Positions 1 through 13,900 of a DNA stretch of 64,000 nucleotides are shown here, in pieces. Every line of letters begins with the position of its first letter. The stretch's first letter is position 1. The stretch lies in the NCBI GenBank assembly GCA_963970005.1, contig CAXAMN010001447.1, positions 1,222,462 through 1,286,461 of the forward strand. Reading direction: 5' to 3'. This DNA comes from Durusdinium trenchii (Eukaryota > Sar > Dinophyceae > Suessiales > Symbiodiniaceae). The position numbers and the translations under genes were made by a program. The notes under the pieces were generated by a model. That model was not told where the DNA came from and ran no database searches. It saw nothing but the letters and a program-made list of their open reading frames with translations.

Positions 1-255
1 TTGGGTTGATTCTTTTCGGGGTCTTGCTGGGAGGAGGGCAGTTAAGATGTTTTTTCTTTAAGTGGTCTTCCGTGCGGTAAGGAATCTCTGAAAACCAACT
101 TAATCAGCCAGCTCATGGGTTGATTAAGGTGCGGAGATGGGTTTTGAGAATCAAATAAAACTTGGTTCTTGCTTCAAGGGTAAGTGTTTTGCAGTACTTG
201 TATAGCTTGCGCTGAAGAAAAATCAGTGAGACCATGGTCCATGTTCGGCGTCCAG

Positions 256-854
256 GAGTCCATGCCAGCTTTTGTCTCCATGGTCACCATGCCCTTCACC
301 TTTTCCATCGGCTACGGCATCATTGGAGGGCTCGCTCTCTGGATTGCTATCCAAATCCTTTTGGCTCCCGTTCGCATCTACCGACACTTGGGTTTCAGCG
401 GATTTCGATCGGTGTACCTATCCCACTTGCTCCAAGGTCCCAAATGTGACATATATATATATATACATTGGGGTGGCTTTGGGGGTCAATGTAGGCATTT
501 GTATACACATTTACCACCAAAACCACTCAAACGGATAAAGTTTCACTTGTCCAGAAGTGGAAACGCCTATAGTTTTTGCTCAGGGTGATAGCTCTTTTCC
601 CTTAGTGCATCAATCCCCTGGCATGGGGATCCCGGGTTCCGAAGAAGGCCAACCCACGTTCAACAGCCTTTCTCCGTAAAAACTGCGTCTTCTCCATCCG
701 TCAGCACGTGCCGTGACGAGGAAGGGAAGATCCCTTTGTACGCTTCAAGAAGCTGTGGGCAGGAGTCTTCGTGGAGGGACTGGAATCCGATGATGAGAAC
801 CTCAGTGAAATGGAGACTGAATCAGGAAGGAGTGGATCCGAATCTGAATTTTGA
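256..854 (+). CDS. AzgA/AZG-type NCS2 nucleobase permease, C-terminal two exons (5' part outside window)
   Basis: Exon 256-382 encodes the last membrane segments. ESMPAFVSMVTMPFTFSIGY is followed by GIIGGLALWIAIQILLAPVR, matching the end of AzgA/plant AZG adenine-guanine-hypoxanthine permeases (pattern E-x-x-PAF-x-T-x-x-MP-x-T-x-S-x-x-x-GI). Such proteins carry purine bases across the plasma membrane with protons. Exon 721-854 continues in frame after a GA...AG intron (383-720), giving IYRREDPFVRFKKLW. It ends in an acidic, serine-rich cytosolic tail (LESDDENLSEMETESG) and a TGA at 852-854. The first exon start is placed at an AG|G acceptor at 255/256; the open frame also runs further upstream, so this edge is less certain. 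Earlier exons must lie before base 1. The family call is firm, the exact substrate is not. Confidence 0.72.
463..495. repeat. Fragment of the 'tacattggggtgg' palindromic repeat family inside the permease intron
   Basis: A tacattggggtgg...gggggtcaatgta stretch, with ends inverted relative to each other, follows an (AT)n run. The same unit recurs at about 36802-36834 and in reverse orientation at about 35723-35752, with related half-sites near 13640 and 17590-17640. Confidence 0.6.
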
Positions 855-1917
855 GACATTCTGAGAGCTCTTTATATTCAGCATATGTTATCTGAGATCT
901 GATTATATGCTGGAGTCAAGTAGCTTGAATATTGGTTTTGAAGGAGGACAAGGACCTTTGCTACCTCTCAAACACGCAGCAATCATATGTACGATGATGT
1001 TGGCCAGTTTGCTTTAGAAACCAGTGCTTCGTTTGGTGAAGAACAGTCAGGTTTGCTTGTTTCTACCCGCCTGACACTCAGATTGCTTGCCTTGATTTGC
1101 TTTGTTGGCCGATTTAACACAGAAAGATTGCCATGCTCCTCACAGCAAAAGCTGTGAGCTTTCTTCCGCAAGGCAATTTGCTCGTTCATACCGAACGCGG
1201 CATGGACATGATGGATTTTCGACAAATGCAGCGAAGCATAAAAAAGACAAGCCATGTCATCATGTCATGTTTCACTATAGCTCTAGAACTGCAAGGGACA
1301 GCTTGGTGGGGTCGGCAAGTGGCTGGTCACCCTCTGAAACTGACATGTGAATTAGTGAATGCAAATCGTCAGGCGCAACTGCCTGAAGCTCAGACCATCT
1401 CAGACCTCGTGTCTTCCTGTCTCCCTCCAGTATTCGGGGCATTGTTTAAATGCAGGCAATCAGTCATTGGTCTGAGAGATGGAGCATGATGGAACTCTCT
1501 TGGGCCTCAAGTGACTCAAAAAGAACCACAAACTGGTGGTAGAAACAAAGTCAGTAAAGTCGATGTGTGAAGGTCTTTTTTTGATTCTTTTGTAATGACT
1601 TGGGCCACCTTGGGTCCTGGAATTGTCCAATTTGCCCCGTATCCACCTACCCAAAGTAGGCCTGCACCTGCGACCCGCTGAAACCCCAAACACCAAGGAG
1701 ACGGATGTGAAGCTGCGGTTAGCGCATGCGTTGGGAAGCTGAGGAGAAGAGTCGATCGGTCAGCCCCAAAGATTGCCAATGCACCAGAAAGGTACCACCG
1801 ATGCATTGAGATTCCACCACCCCATCCTTTAACCTTCGGCTCATGTCAGGCAACATGTTCTTCTCCTTGGGTGAGAAGGATCTGCCTGGGCCGTAACCGC
1901 GGTTCACGGCGTCTGAG
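855..1917 (+). other. Intergenic stretch between permease stop and first recognised CFAP57-like exon
   Basis: No exon is recognised with confidence. An open stretch at about 1720-1800 could encode part of the 5' end of the next gene, but nothing in it is conserved. The 5' UTR, spliced-leader acceptor and start codon of the CFAP57-like gene should lie here. Confidence 0.4.
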
Positions 1918-4900
1918 GTTCGGTGTCTACCCAAGTCCCATCAAGGATGCGGCCTGGAAGCTCAAAGCCTTTCCGCCTCCCAGCTTGCTCGGTTTGGTTC
2001 GGACGCAAGGATCAGAACATATCAGAACTCCTCAAGAGTCACATGGAGTCACATTCAGTGAGTAGATAATGGACACCCCTATCCTCCAAGCTCGGCACCC
2101 CTTTGGAACTACTGGTATAGATATTCTTAGGGAAGGTTGGATGATGTTGGATGTGTTTTGCCTCTGAAGTCAGAGCTCCTGAAGCCAAGGGGTTGACGAA
2201 TAAGGCTCCAGGATTTTGGAGATTGGGTACACCTTGCTTTCCACTGTGGATCACCAGTGGCGTAGTGGGTGGGTAGATGGGATGGATGGGTGGATGAGTA
2301 GATGAGCCAACCTCACCAAGACCATTGTTGCACTGAAATTTGGTGAGTTGGAGGGTTCTTTTCAACAACCAGGCAAGGAACGCAGGAGTCAGGGACTTGC
2401 CACCCCTGTACAAACCACTTGTCTAAGGTTGCGATCCACCCTGAGACGTGGAGACCGCGTGTTGTTTCTTTTGACAGAAGAAGATGTAATACATGCATTA
2501 CTGTAACATATAGCAACATGAGTAATAGGTATATACATAGATGTACACCACTTATTATACTTAGTGCTGAACATGTTCCAAAACTTCTTCACCTCTTCTG
2601 GCTCAAATCCGATCGAACCAGGTGATCTCCTTGGGTGAAGACACCTTCGCCTTCTGCGTGGGTCGTCATGTGGCGCTATGCCACCAACACCGACAGCGGT
2701 TGTCCTTCCTGGGCAGAGATGCCAGGCGGCCCCCTGCTGTTCGGGGAGAGAGACACCTCCCAAGAACAGCCAGACTTCTAGAACTGTGCAAGAACATCTC
2801 GTTGAAGGGAAACAGGATTGCATTTCATGATGTTTCATGAAATTCAGTCAGTTCAACTTGAGAACCGAAAGCTCGAGTTGGTCCAGTGGTTGCAGGGGCC
2901 TGTGCTCGCAATTTCGCTAACATGCATGAAGTATCTCATTTGCTATGACCCGCAGGCATCGTATCATTACTGCTATGACAAAGCCGGATGCTTGGTTTGT
3001 CCACAATGTCCGCTGTTGTCAGAGTGTCGCACGAACCCTTCACCCTGAATGACTGGATTCCAGTAGAAATCCATTCAGTCTACAGATCTGGGTCTTTAGT
3101 TCAGCTTTTTCGACTGAAGATGACGGACGCTGACTTCCACTGAGGTCTCACAATGGGAAGTTTCTGGCGATTGGCGAGCGCGTGGGGTCGGGACCTCACC
3201 CGGCGGCGGTGCAGGTTGGAAGACTGGCCGAGCCAGTGGTGAGAATGAGTGTTTCATTTGCGGTCAGACGACCTGCGCAATGGGTGGACGGACGCTTGAT
3301 TCAAACAAAAGACACGTATACCATGTACATCCATGACTGGATTCTAAAAAGCTCTTCATGGGGGGTTTTACGATGTTTTACGAACCTAACGTTCACAATG
3401 ACATGAGTGTCTTCTCTTCCCAAATCGCCAACCAGGTCTGAAGATGGATCCAACCAACATGCCACACACTCAGATGGGTCCGAAGAGTGTCGCTTGGGGC
3501 TGGGCTGAAAGACGCCTGGCTTTTATATCCAGGAGCTTCAAAGTCGTCTGACTTTTGTATCTTTTTTGCTTCTTCCAGCTCTTCATCCATGAACAGGATC
3601 GTTCAAACGTTGCGCAAAAAAAACGCATCAGCGCGAAGGCCGCGATGTTGCTGGTTTCCGCAGCCCCCTTAGACACTTCACCGCCGTGTTTGGTGGCCGC
3701 CAGGCGGCGCAGATTAGTGTCGTCGGCGTGTCGAAGGCGGGAGGAATGGGTCGGCACGGCTTGGCTGAAGAAAGGCGTTGAAGATGTTGAAGCGTTAGCC
3801 GACTGGAATCGTTGAAGCATTGAAGCCCTAAATGTGAGAAGGAATGATGCACCATCCCCAGGGCCTCCCGGTCGATGGGGCGGTCACACCTTCATCACCT
3901 CTCCTGCATCAGAGAGCTATTATCAGACACCCCAAGCATCCCCAAACCGGGTTCACTCTTCTCCATGTTCATCCATCTTCCACCCCCGAGGTCGGCCGAC
4001 CCCCCTTCGAGTGACCCGTCAGGCAGACCTCTTGGGTGAGACCAAGGCATGGAGTGGTCCCCCGTAGAAGAGTTGGGCCGAAGCCACGGTGAAGCCTGGC
4101 CTTTTCCACTCCGAGACGTGGTTTTTTGGTGGGGCGACTCCTGCGGTACTTGGCATTTACTGGAGGAACATGCTCCCAAATGCAGCGTTATGCTTGGACA
4201 GTGTGAGGGAAGGATGGTTCAGTGCTATATGAACTGCTGGCGCGGCTTTTTTCAGCTTGTTAGCTCCCGCCATCGCAGGATTTCAAGGATGAGACGCTTA
4301 AAGTCTTGCATCCCAGCAACAAGAGGTTGGACATCATAGGCGCGTGGTTCCACGGTGTTGTGGTGCTCCGCAGCGCTTGGAGAAAAATACATCAGGCTAA
4401 AAAAGACATTCGTTTCAAGAAACCCGACAGCTTCTTGTCAAGTTTCTCCAGACCCAAGTAGAGACCCAATAGTTATAAGACGGTCTTGCATGCTTCGCAC
4501 ACTTCCTGAAGAAACCCAGTTCAAAAGCCAGCGACCGACTGCACAGGCCTCGCCTTTACGGGTGATGGGAAACACCTCATCTCTGTTTCCAGCATGCCCG
4601 ATGCCACAGCTGGAAGCTCAGAAGCCAAGGGAGGAGGTCTGAAGAGAGCTTTGCACAGCTCAAAGCTATGTTAGGGGGTAGACAGAGGTCAATTCTGCCA
4701 AGAGGATGGTGAAATCAATGTGTAACACCTGTTTTCGAGAAACGTGCCTACATCATTCAAAATCCATTTTGGGACCTTTTGCATGTGGTTCTCTTTTGTT
4801 CTGCAGCGGCTCAGCGGAAAAATCACAAAATCTTGAGCACCCTGAAGACTTTTCAGTCGGCAACGCGAATGTTGCAACGGCAAGGTGTCCTTTTGGCGCT

Positions 4901-4944
4901 GGGATGTGGAGAAGTTGATGTCTTCACATGACATGCAAACGCCC
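1918..4944 (+). CDS. CFAP57: CFAP57-like exons, N-terminal WD40 blades 1-2
   Basis: Exons and donors: 1918-1951 (GC; FGVYPSPIKDA), 2622-2717 (GA; VISLGEDTFAFCVGRH...QRLSFLGR), 2896-2915 (GC; a 20-nt micro-exon, GPVLAIS), 3145-3214 (GT; SHNGKFLAIGE...PAAVQ), 3579-3632 (GC; LFIHEQDRSNVAQKKRIS), 4279-4341 (GC; LHPSNKRLDIIG), 4885-4944 (GT; VSFWRWDVEKLM...DMQTP). Reading phases agree across the first five. In CFAP57 the same order runs: start strand, F-x-x-G-x-x segment, ALSxSPNxxYLAxSE, a K-R-K-rich turn, SPDxKYLL, then W-x-WEKxKVMA. A piece between 4341 and 4885 is probably missing. Intron 2718-2895 is 178 nt. No start codon can be fixed: the upstream exon that supplies two bases of the codon before FGVYPS was not found. 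Confidence 0.72.
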
Positions 4945-7900
4945 GTCGTGCACCCCAGAGTGATGGCCATCCGACTTGGCCACACGGAATGGCCGCCGAC
5001 TCGGTTGGTTCAGAATGACAGGGAATGGATCCAAAGCTATATATCTTTGGCGCAACCATGGGGATGAACAGAGTAAACTGTTGCACTATTTTGGAGTGAA
5101 CGCAAGGGATAATTACAGATCAGGGCTTCATAGAGTGTGATCAATTGGTGCTTTATCTCGGGATGTGTAGAGTCTCTCAGAGTTCAGCGCAACCGCAGGG
5201 TTTGGGGGTTGGGGCCATGACCCACAGTGCTTTCTCCAACCGTCAGTTGACCACAACACAGCTCAAACACATCGTCTCTTTGTCTCCACCCTGTTTGAGT
5301 CACATTTCTTGAGCCTGGTGGCTCTACACACTGCTCTCTACCGCTTCACCGCCTCCATGGGTCCAAAGTGCAGCAATATCCCTAGGGCTGCAAGTACCTT
5401 CTGAGAAGGCGTTTGGGGTGGTTTTTGGAGGGTCCAAGTAGCTTCTGAGGAGGTACTTGGAGCCCTAGGGTTCTTGAGAATCAATCCTCACTTAGCTTGT
5501 GCGTCCTGTGAGAAAAAAAATAATCGTCATGACCCGTCGTTGCGTGTTGTGACTGCTGCAATTGTCCAGCTTTCACTATGATTTGCAGAGACTCAAACCA
5601 AAAGGAGATAAATCTCATGGTTCGGAGAATAGGAGAAGAGAGTATAGATAAATTTATCCCTTCTTTCAAAATGAGATCTCTACTCTAATCTCATGTGAGA
5701 ATCTACTTCGGCAGAGAGTAGAGTGGAAGCGTTGAAGCCGTTTAGCAGGGTTTCGAGACGAAAGAAGAAGCCTCTCGACCGGAAGAACCTTCAACAGGCT
5801 CGTTCCGTGTAAGATGATACACTCCCCGCCTTAAAATAATCATGGACGTGGAGCTCACCAAGGGAAAATGGTCATCTTTTCGGGGCGTTCTGCGTTCTCC
5901 ACGTTGGCCCATGATTCCCATGATGATTCCAGGTAATGTACTGCAACGACCCAGCAGAAAGGGAGCCACGACCTTCTGTGACTTTCAGGTGAACCGCGTC
6001 TTGGTGAACCCCAGCAATGTCACGCAATTCTCGGTCGGAGGGTCTGGCACTTAGCCCGACAGCAGAAGCTGTGCTTCGGAGGGCTCATTCTATTTCGCAG
6101 GAGCACATCGTCAAGGATTAACCAAGCAGAGGAGGACTCAAAGCAGAGGAGGACTCAGAGGAGGACTCCTGGGAGGGCTCATTCCCCGCCAACATATGAA
6201 TGATGTCATACAATATTCTATATACCATGGTAATCCATGCTATACTCCACCAACGGGTACGACCTATACTCACAATTAGAGATAGTACCAGTAATTACCA
6301 CATGGTCGTCGACCAACTTTCCAAAGCAAGGAATCCAGTGCAACAGTTTGAGAGTTGCATCACAAAACAGTCATCCAGCATCGTGAGTCATGGATCACAT
6401 GTCAGCGCGCAGCGAGGCATGCTTATTTGCGCCTCTGGGACTTCAACCCCAACGTGCCAAACCCAGCCAGCGACGACCTGGTGGGCGGATCTAGGGAATT
6501 TGAAGGGATGAGGATGAGTCCAGAAAAGAACGCCTATCACATAGATCGAACGATTCCTGTGGCTTCAACAAGCGACTTCTATCTATATGATCTCGCTGGG
6601 ACTAACCACTGGCTAAGCCAGTGGCTTGAGTGGCTGCAAAGGCCTTGCATCGTTGGATCATTGAAGATACAAGAGATGCGACCCTCCAACTTGCTTCGAA
6701 GGGGAGAGCAGAGCAACACGCCGTGAAAGGTTGAGATATATTGATTATTGAGATGGTGCCCAATCATCAAGCATGTGCACTTGAATTAGTTGTCTTCCTT
6801 TCATGCAGAATGCTTTTTTGGGGGGAAGACCACCATCTGAAACCAATGATGCTTTCTCAAGCCCAGCTCGCCAGGACCAGGGACTCACTGAGAATCCGTC
6901 GCTGTTCCCGTTGAAGCAGGAGAAGCAAATGAAGGCGATCTCCAGCCACGGTCTCCCGTGGCATCGCAAGACTGTGTTCTGTTTGTTTGAGGATATACGG
7001 ATCTATGTCGTAATTTGATGTGTATGCCGACTATCTGCGATGCTGCGAGCAACCGCCAAAACTATTGATGACCAAATCTTTATACTGCAGTATAGAGCAG
7101 TCGTGGGACATATAGACACTTGGCTAGAACCTGCAAAAGCGGGCCATCATCGAGAAAACCTTGATTTTTGCAGAGAGCACCTTTTTGTTTTTTTTGTTCA
7201 ATCCAACTGAAGATCCATGTGTTACGTTTCTGGGCGGTGTCCACCGATGTGTTCATTCTCATCCAATCTAATTCGATCGATCTCTGTTCGTCGACAGCCA
7301 GGTCGTGGACCATTGCTGGGCATTGTCCATCTTCCTGTGTGCCGCCAGCGAGGTGAGGGCGGGACCTCGTGCTTTGACCGGCGGCTTACCCTCGGCTTTC
7401 TGAAGGTCTCAGGAGGTGGACCTGCAACCAAAAAGCGACTCAGCAACCAGGCTACAAAGTCTGTGAACTGAAACTCTTTGGAAACACAGAAGTCTTTCGA
7501 TCTGGGTCCCTCCCTGAACCTTTCACTACATTTCTTAGAATTCGCCTCTAATCTCATGGATCTTCCGCAACAAAGGCATGGCTAACCGCGGTTTCCGCAG
7601 GTTCAGGACGAACTGCGTTTTTCCAGGGGAAGGCTTGCGTATTTTTTGAAAAGGCTTGCGATGATTCATCACGGGCGGCTGAAAATCCCAGTGTCCTGAT
7701 TCTCATGAACCAGAATCTTTCGGGACACTTCCCCTGGAGTCATTGCAATCCATGACATATAAACCAGCGGCTTTGATCCTGAGGATGGCCACATCCACAT
7801 CTTTCAAGATGGCGAGTTAGTCCAGGACGCTGGTCTTGGTGCTGCTTTGGTATGAGGTGGTATAGAACATTGAACAGGTTTTAGGGCACTAAAGAACAGA

Positions 7901-10900
7901 GATCCGACTGCTGTCCAGCTCCAAGTGCAAAAATGTCACACAGGTTTTAAGGCTATGATGGGCTATATATTATATTATATGGCTACCATCAGCTAAACGT
8001 CAACAAGAAAAGGTCGACCTTTCATTATACGTACGACGCATCTGATGCATTATACAAGTTTCTTCTCTGCTACGTCCATGGTCCACCTTTCAGACCTTTC
8101 CTTTCAGAGCCGACCACGTCGTTTTCGTCACGACATAGCATGAATCTCCGTCTCTCCCTTTAGGATGTGGATGTGCGGGCTCAGATCAAAAGTGATGAAT
8201 CCACAGGGCCCAAGGCCGTGGAAAAGGAACAGGCTCGACAGCTGGCGAACCTCATGGGCGAGGCGGCTTCCGCCTCGTCGCACGAGCGGCACCGCACTGG
8301 GCGCGGAGAAGACCACGAAGCGGATCGAAGCGGATCGAATCCGCTCGGATCGCGGAAGGGATCCGAAAACGACAATGCCCAGAGAGTTTGGGAGTTGTGT
8401 TCAACCTTTTTAAATGAGAGTTTGGGATATAGATTTGTTGTTTGAATTTGCCAAATCTCTGTGCTTGCAGCTCTTGTCACGTTCTCAGATGGTTCAGGCG
8501 ATTTTGGGGGACACGAACAGTCATGTTTGGGTTGTGTGGAGACGATTCATGGAAGACAATTTTTGAGAGGATACCTAGCCACTTGCTGGTATAGGATAAT
8601 GTAACATGGGGTAATTTGACAGCCTCAATGGTGTATACTAGTATACAGATACCCAGACACTCCGTGTATATCCTCTAATTGGGGTGTTTTCGGAGGTCGT
8701 TGGGTCTGTCCTATTACCTGTCAGTAAACAATTATCACTGTTTGAACAAGGCCTTTACTGCCAATAGGATAGATCCAAGGAATGTGATTGGACAGCATGA
8801 TCGATCATCGCAGGTTGGAAAGGGCTATGAACTATCTAACATTGACTCAACGAGTGAAGAATTCTCTATCATGACATCCCAAACATTCCAAAACCTGTGA
8901 AAACACAAATGCTTGAACACTCCAACATCTTTCAACCAGTCTATAGTTCTTGTGGTGCCATTTTCCCACTGTTCACCATGTGCCATTTTCTGTGCCTTTT
9001 GTGCTTCGCAGGCGGGGCCTGGTACGGCGGATGCGCCCCCGGTGCGCATCACCACGATCACGGTGACCTGACCAACCTGAGATGACCTGACTGAGTGTGA
9101 CTCTGTTCAAGGGAGTGGTGAAAATATGGCAAAAGGGAAGCCAGGTGCACCTGGAGCTGGCTGGAGCTGGCTGGCTGGGCTGCTCTTTTTGGGGATTTTT
9201 ACTTATCCTAGGTTTCGGAGCTGGATTGATGTGGATTTGCTAACCTCACTGGAAGTCCAAGAACCTTAAGGGTGGCCTGATTGGGCCAAGCTCCGGGACG
9301 CAGCTTTAGCTGTCTGTGTCCAAATCATGTAAGTGTTTGAGGCCGAAGTCGATTTGTTTGCAGCTACCATTCGGCAGCACCATGAGCGAACGCACACGCG
9401 CAGAAGAAGAAACAGACAGACTTGCCAGCTGCCTTCAGATTCAAAGGCAAGATGAACTAAAACCCCAGTCAGATACCTCCACATGATACCTCCCTTCCGC
9501 CGTACCTCCGCGTTTCCCTCCGCGTGTCGCGTTTCAAACGCTTCGAGGCTTGGTTTCAAGGCTTCGTGGTGGGTGGCGACCAGGGATACCTCGGGGTCTT
9601 CCGCATCGATGCCAAAGCCCAGGCGAGGGGCGGTCTTGAGGGGTGAGGCGGAGTATAGAGAAAGCTGGGGAGTGAAGTAAGAAGTGCATCGCTACTATGC
9701 AAGAGCATTACTATAGGAAATAGCTATACTGTTCTAGATGCTACTATAGTAGCTTCTTGCTACTAGTAGCGATGAAGCTGTTCCTAATAGCGATGCACTT
9801 GTTACTACGTCTGGGGAGAACTGGCGGTGCGGCGACGGTGAGAGGTGGAGGATCACCGGTTGAAGAAACGCACATAAGAAGCTACGAACGGGGCTCCTGG
9901 CGTCGCTACGAGCAAGGACGCTACGAACGGGGCTCCTGGCCGTACTGCTACAGTAGATAGACAAATTAATCAAACCCTAAACCACCATGGTAGATCACCA
10001 CCCCCGCACCCCTGATTTCAATGTTGTCAATGTTGTCTCAGTGAACAGATGTTTTGTTGTCAGGGGTTTGATTTGATTCGTCCACTCAAGCCAACCTCCT
10101 CCACCAACAGGCCAACATAGAACCATGGGGGGTGTAGGGAGGTGAATTCTGCAAGGGATTGAATAATTCGTCCACCTACGGTAGGAACAAGAAGCTACGA
10201 ACGGAGCAAGGACGCTACCGTTGATCCAGGTGGACTCCGTCGGCACCTTCCGGATGCCCGGCGAGAAGGCGGAGCGAGCGAGCTCGGCTCGGACCGGAAA
10301 AGCGGGGCCGTCCGTTGGCGTCGCCCCTACCAATCGGACGGAGCGGGGATGCGTGGGTGTCCAAGGTCACGGCGGGGGCACCAGGGAAAGGCTTTCGGGT
10401 GATCAAGAGCGGTTCCTGTGGACCCTCCAGGTTAGTTGGTTTGGCATCGGGGTGAGGTATTTTGCCATGTTTGGGTGAGTTTGGGTGGCAGTGAGAGGCG
10501 CTGCGCAGGCCCCGACAAAACAATGATGATGAACATTGATGAACTATTATGCCAAATCAACTTGATTCTTTTTTCCAATCATTTTGGTGCAAAGCACTCT
10601 GTAGATTCCATTATATAGATCCATCAGCATTTTCTTGATCTATATGGGTGTGATGACGGTGATCCGAAAGCATGAACCATTTGTTGTGCTTCAAACAAGA
10701 GTCACAGTCGATGGAGCACCAACGACCACACTTCGTGGAAATCTGGTGTCCTTCTCACCGCGCAGCCGAATGGGCCATTTCCCAGTGGGCCTCCCGGCCT
10801 CGCAGGGCTTCATTCTCGCTGGCTTTTTGCCAGGCAATGATGTGGAATATGAGCACCAGCACCGAGGACCCATGACGAGTATAGGGCGAGAAAAGGGACT

Positions 10901-13900
10901 TAAAATGGAAGAGACATTCAGACCGCCAGCTTGAAATCCTCATTTAAGAGACCAAGGAGAGGCTACAGAATTGGGGATATGATGAGATATGTATGTTCCA
11001 TTTGAGGGCCACTTGGGGTTTGTTGGGGAGCACCTACTGCAGGCGGCTGCCCATTTGTTCATGGAGACAAGGCTGCTGGGACAACAGACAGCCAGACACT
11101 TCGCTGTGAGGAAAGCAGCCTGGTGATCCTATCCTACGAGGAGCACGAGACAGAGGCTTCGATGAGAATTCTTTGCGTGACGTAAACCAATCCAGGGAGG
11201 GGGGCCTTTCGAGAAAATAAGGAAAATAATGACAGTGACACGGACATTCTCAAGCACGATCAAACTTTGCAATCCTGTTTGGTTAACTATGGAACATTCA
11301 ACAATCCACAGGAACATGGTCATACCCGCATACTTAACTTCTTCCATAATACCCTTCCACACTTTTCACTCAGTCAGGACTGGGTGGTCTTTTCTATTGT
11401 TTTCTTCGTAAACAGAGGACACAGGATGGCAGGCGATGGCAGGGGGCGTTCATACACCATTTCTTGGGCTCGGTGGGTACGATCAATCGAGCCTTCTCCC
11501 GCCCTCGCGAGCCGCGCTCGCTAGTCCATGGCCAGCAGCGGTACACGATCCCGCGGGAACAGTGCCTCCAGGCAATCCACAAGGTGCCTCGGTGTGAGCC
11601 ATGTGATTGTGAGGGAAGGGATTGTTTTCCAAAAGGTAATCTACAAGGTGCAAACTAGGTGCTGGAAATCCACTTGTAGTCTTCTCATGTCTTCTCAAAA
11701 CGGTTTCAAAGTGGCAGAAATGTAGTCTGTGGTTGATTGGACATGGGGGAACGAACTCTGATGTCAGGTTCGGGATAAGCCTAGTATTCGAGGACAAGGA
11801 TGCATACAAAGCACAAGTGAACAGATGATGGACTTTGGATAAGACTCGAACTCGCCAAATGGTTGCCAAGGCATTTACAATTATATTGTAATATATAATT
11901 CATTATTAAGTATATTTATTTACCCAATATTTATTGCATGGTGGCTTCACAATTTGACACAGGAGAAGCCAATTTGCAAAGACAAATTTACTCTCAGTCA
12001 ATGGCAGCAAAGGTAGCCCGCCTTGGTATCCGCAAAGCCTCGCGAAGCCAACCCTTCCCCAATTCTTGCCCCATGAAGCCTCCACTTGATCCTCGATCAA
12101 CAGGCACCGCTAGCGGTGAACTGGACTCGCAGCCAAACCATGGTCGTTCCGCCCAGCTCCACGCCCGTCCCACGTTGCGCCGAGGTCGCGCGCTTCTTCG
12201 GCCAACACCGGGGGGCGGATGCGGCCCATGGGTGCCAAGTGGTCACTGCACACGTGAGGGACTCGAGGTTGGGGCGATGAACTGGGGACAAGAATGGTTG
12301 ATCAGATCGTTTGTTCTGAGTATCCCTGGGGTGGCCTGATGTGCAAAGATTGTTTTGGCATTTGCGTGATAGGAATGGTGTTGAGGCCAGTTAGAGAGGA
12401 GCGGGACGGATCAAGAAAGTGGTCGACAGGGAAACACATGCTAGGACAAGCAACATGTTAGAACTCAACAGGGAACGAGGTGGGGACCAATTGCAATTGT
12501 AAGCTGTCAAGAGCAAGCTGTCGTTGGCTGTCCAGCTGTCCCAGTGACTTCCAGTTGCAAGACGTCCGACAACACAGTGGTTTTGACGCAAACTCCTCGA
12601 TTTTTGGGGGTTCTGGAGTCCAGGAAAAGCTTTGTCTAAAGCAACACCCGGGACCCAGATGCGCAATACCATACCCATAATACCTGTAGATCTTCTGGTT
12701 GCACGTGCCGTCGCTTTGCAGATCTCGTGTGGTCCCATTGGTCTCAGGTTTCCAATGGCGCAGGCAGACTTAGTTGGTACCGGCCAGCTGCCTCCTCAGA
12801 GTTGGGCCTTGAGCCGGCGCCGTCTCGGATGGGGGCTCCAATCATCCTGATGCCACTGGATTTGTTGGCAGGATCCAAGTGGTCCGAGGTCCAACTGGGC
12901 CATTAGAGGCCAAGGGGCCTGCTTGTGGATACCCACCCAAACGACACAGAACTACTCGATCCGAACACAACACTACTCGCCTGATGGAGCGAAGAACATC
13001 CTACACAAGATCGGCTTCGACCGTGAAGTCCGTGACGAAGTCGGCTCCATAGTGTTGCCAAATCATCCAATAACAGCCGAGTCACAACAACCGAGAAACC
13101 GACTCCAAAAGTTAAAGTACGAAAAAACACAGAAAAAACGGCTAACCGACACCTCCAAACACACAAAACCCACACATCAACGACGAACAGGTTGGAAGTA
13201 TTCACGCCGGTCTTCCGCTTTGGAGCGCACCACGGTTCGGTGACCTCCCTGAAGCCGGCCTTTAGCCGGGGCGCTCGGTCCCGAACCTGTGTGGTACTGG
13301 ATGAGTTGCCAACATTTGTTGGCATTCGAATGTGTTGAATGCGTCTTGCTCGCCTTTGAAACAAGTTCTTTAGACCAAACATCGAGTCTTCCGAGAACCC
13401 ATAGAACTAGCTTATCATTCGACCTCTCTCTGGGCCAATCGCGCATCTCAACATGAATCCTGGGGAGCCCTTCCAATGTGCCTCAAAGCAGCTGCGGTTC
13501 CGCCTCGCCAAAACACACCAGGTCGCCGGATGGTCGCCAGCTGTGCGGAGGCGACGGTCGCCTGTGTGGCTGAAAGAGTTCCAGACCGCACTTGAAACTG
13601 GAAGATACGCCTGACCCCTGAAACCAACCAACCCACCACAATGTAGGTCAATAGGCCAGTCCCATGGATGGTCTAGGGTTGTGAGTGGACCAAAAGGTGA
13701 TAGCTGTGTTCTTCTTTTCTTTCTCACCCCATTCGGATTGAGTTGTGAGTGGACCGATGCTCTGTGGTTTGTGGTCTGTTGGCTGACATGAAAGAGACCC
13801 CACATGCGCCGAACTCCACCACTGGTTTAGAGAGCAAAGCACAATAAAGGTGCCTAAGGTACTGGTAACAGTCGTACTTATCAGGAATTCCACCTGCATT

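Noticed and set aside
12903-13382. 159-codon antisense open frame, considered as a retroelement fragment
   Set aside because: No retroviral-type motif, no terminal repeats found, strongly biased composition; left unassigned.
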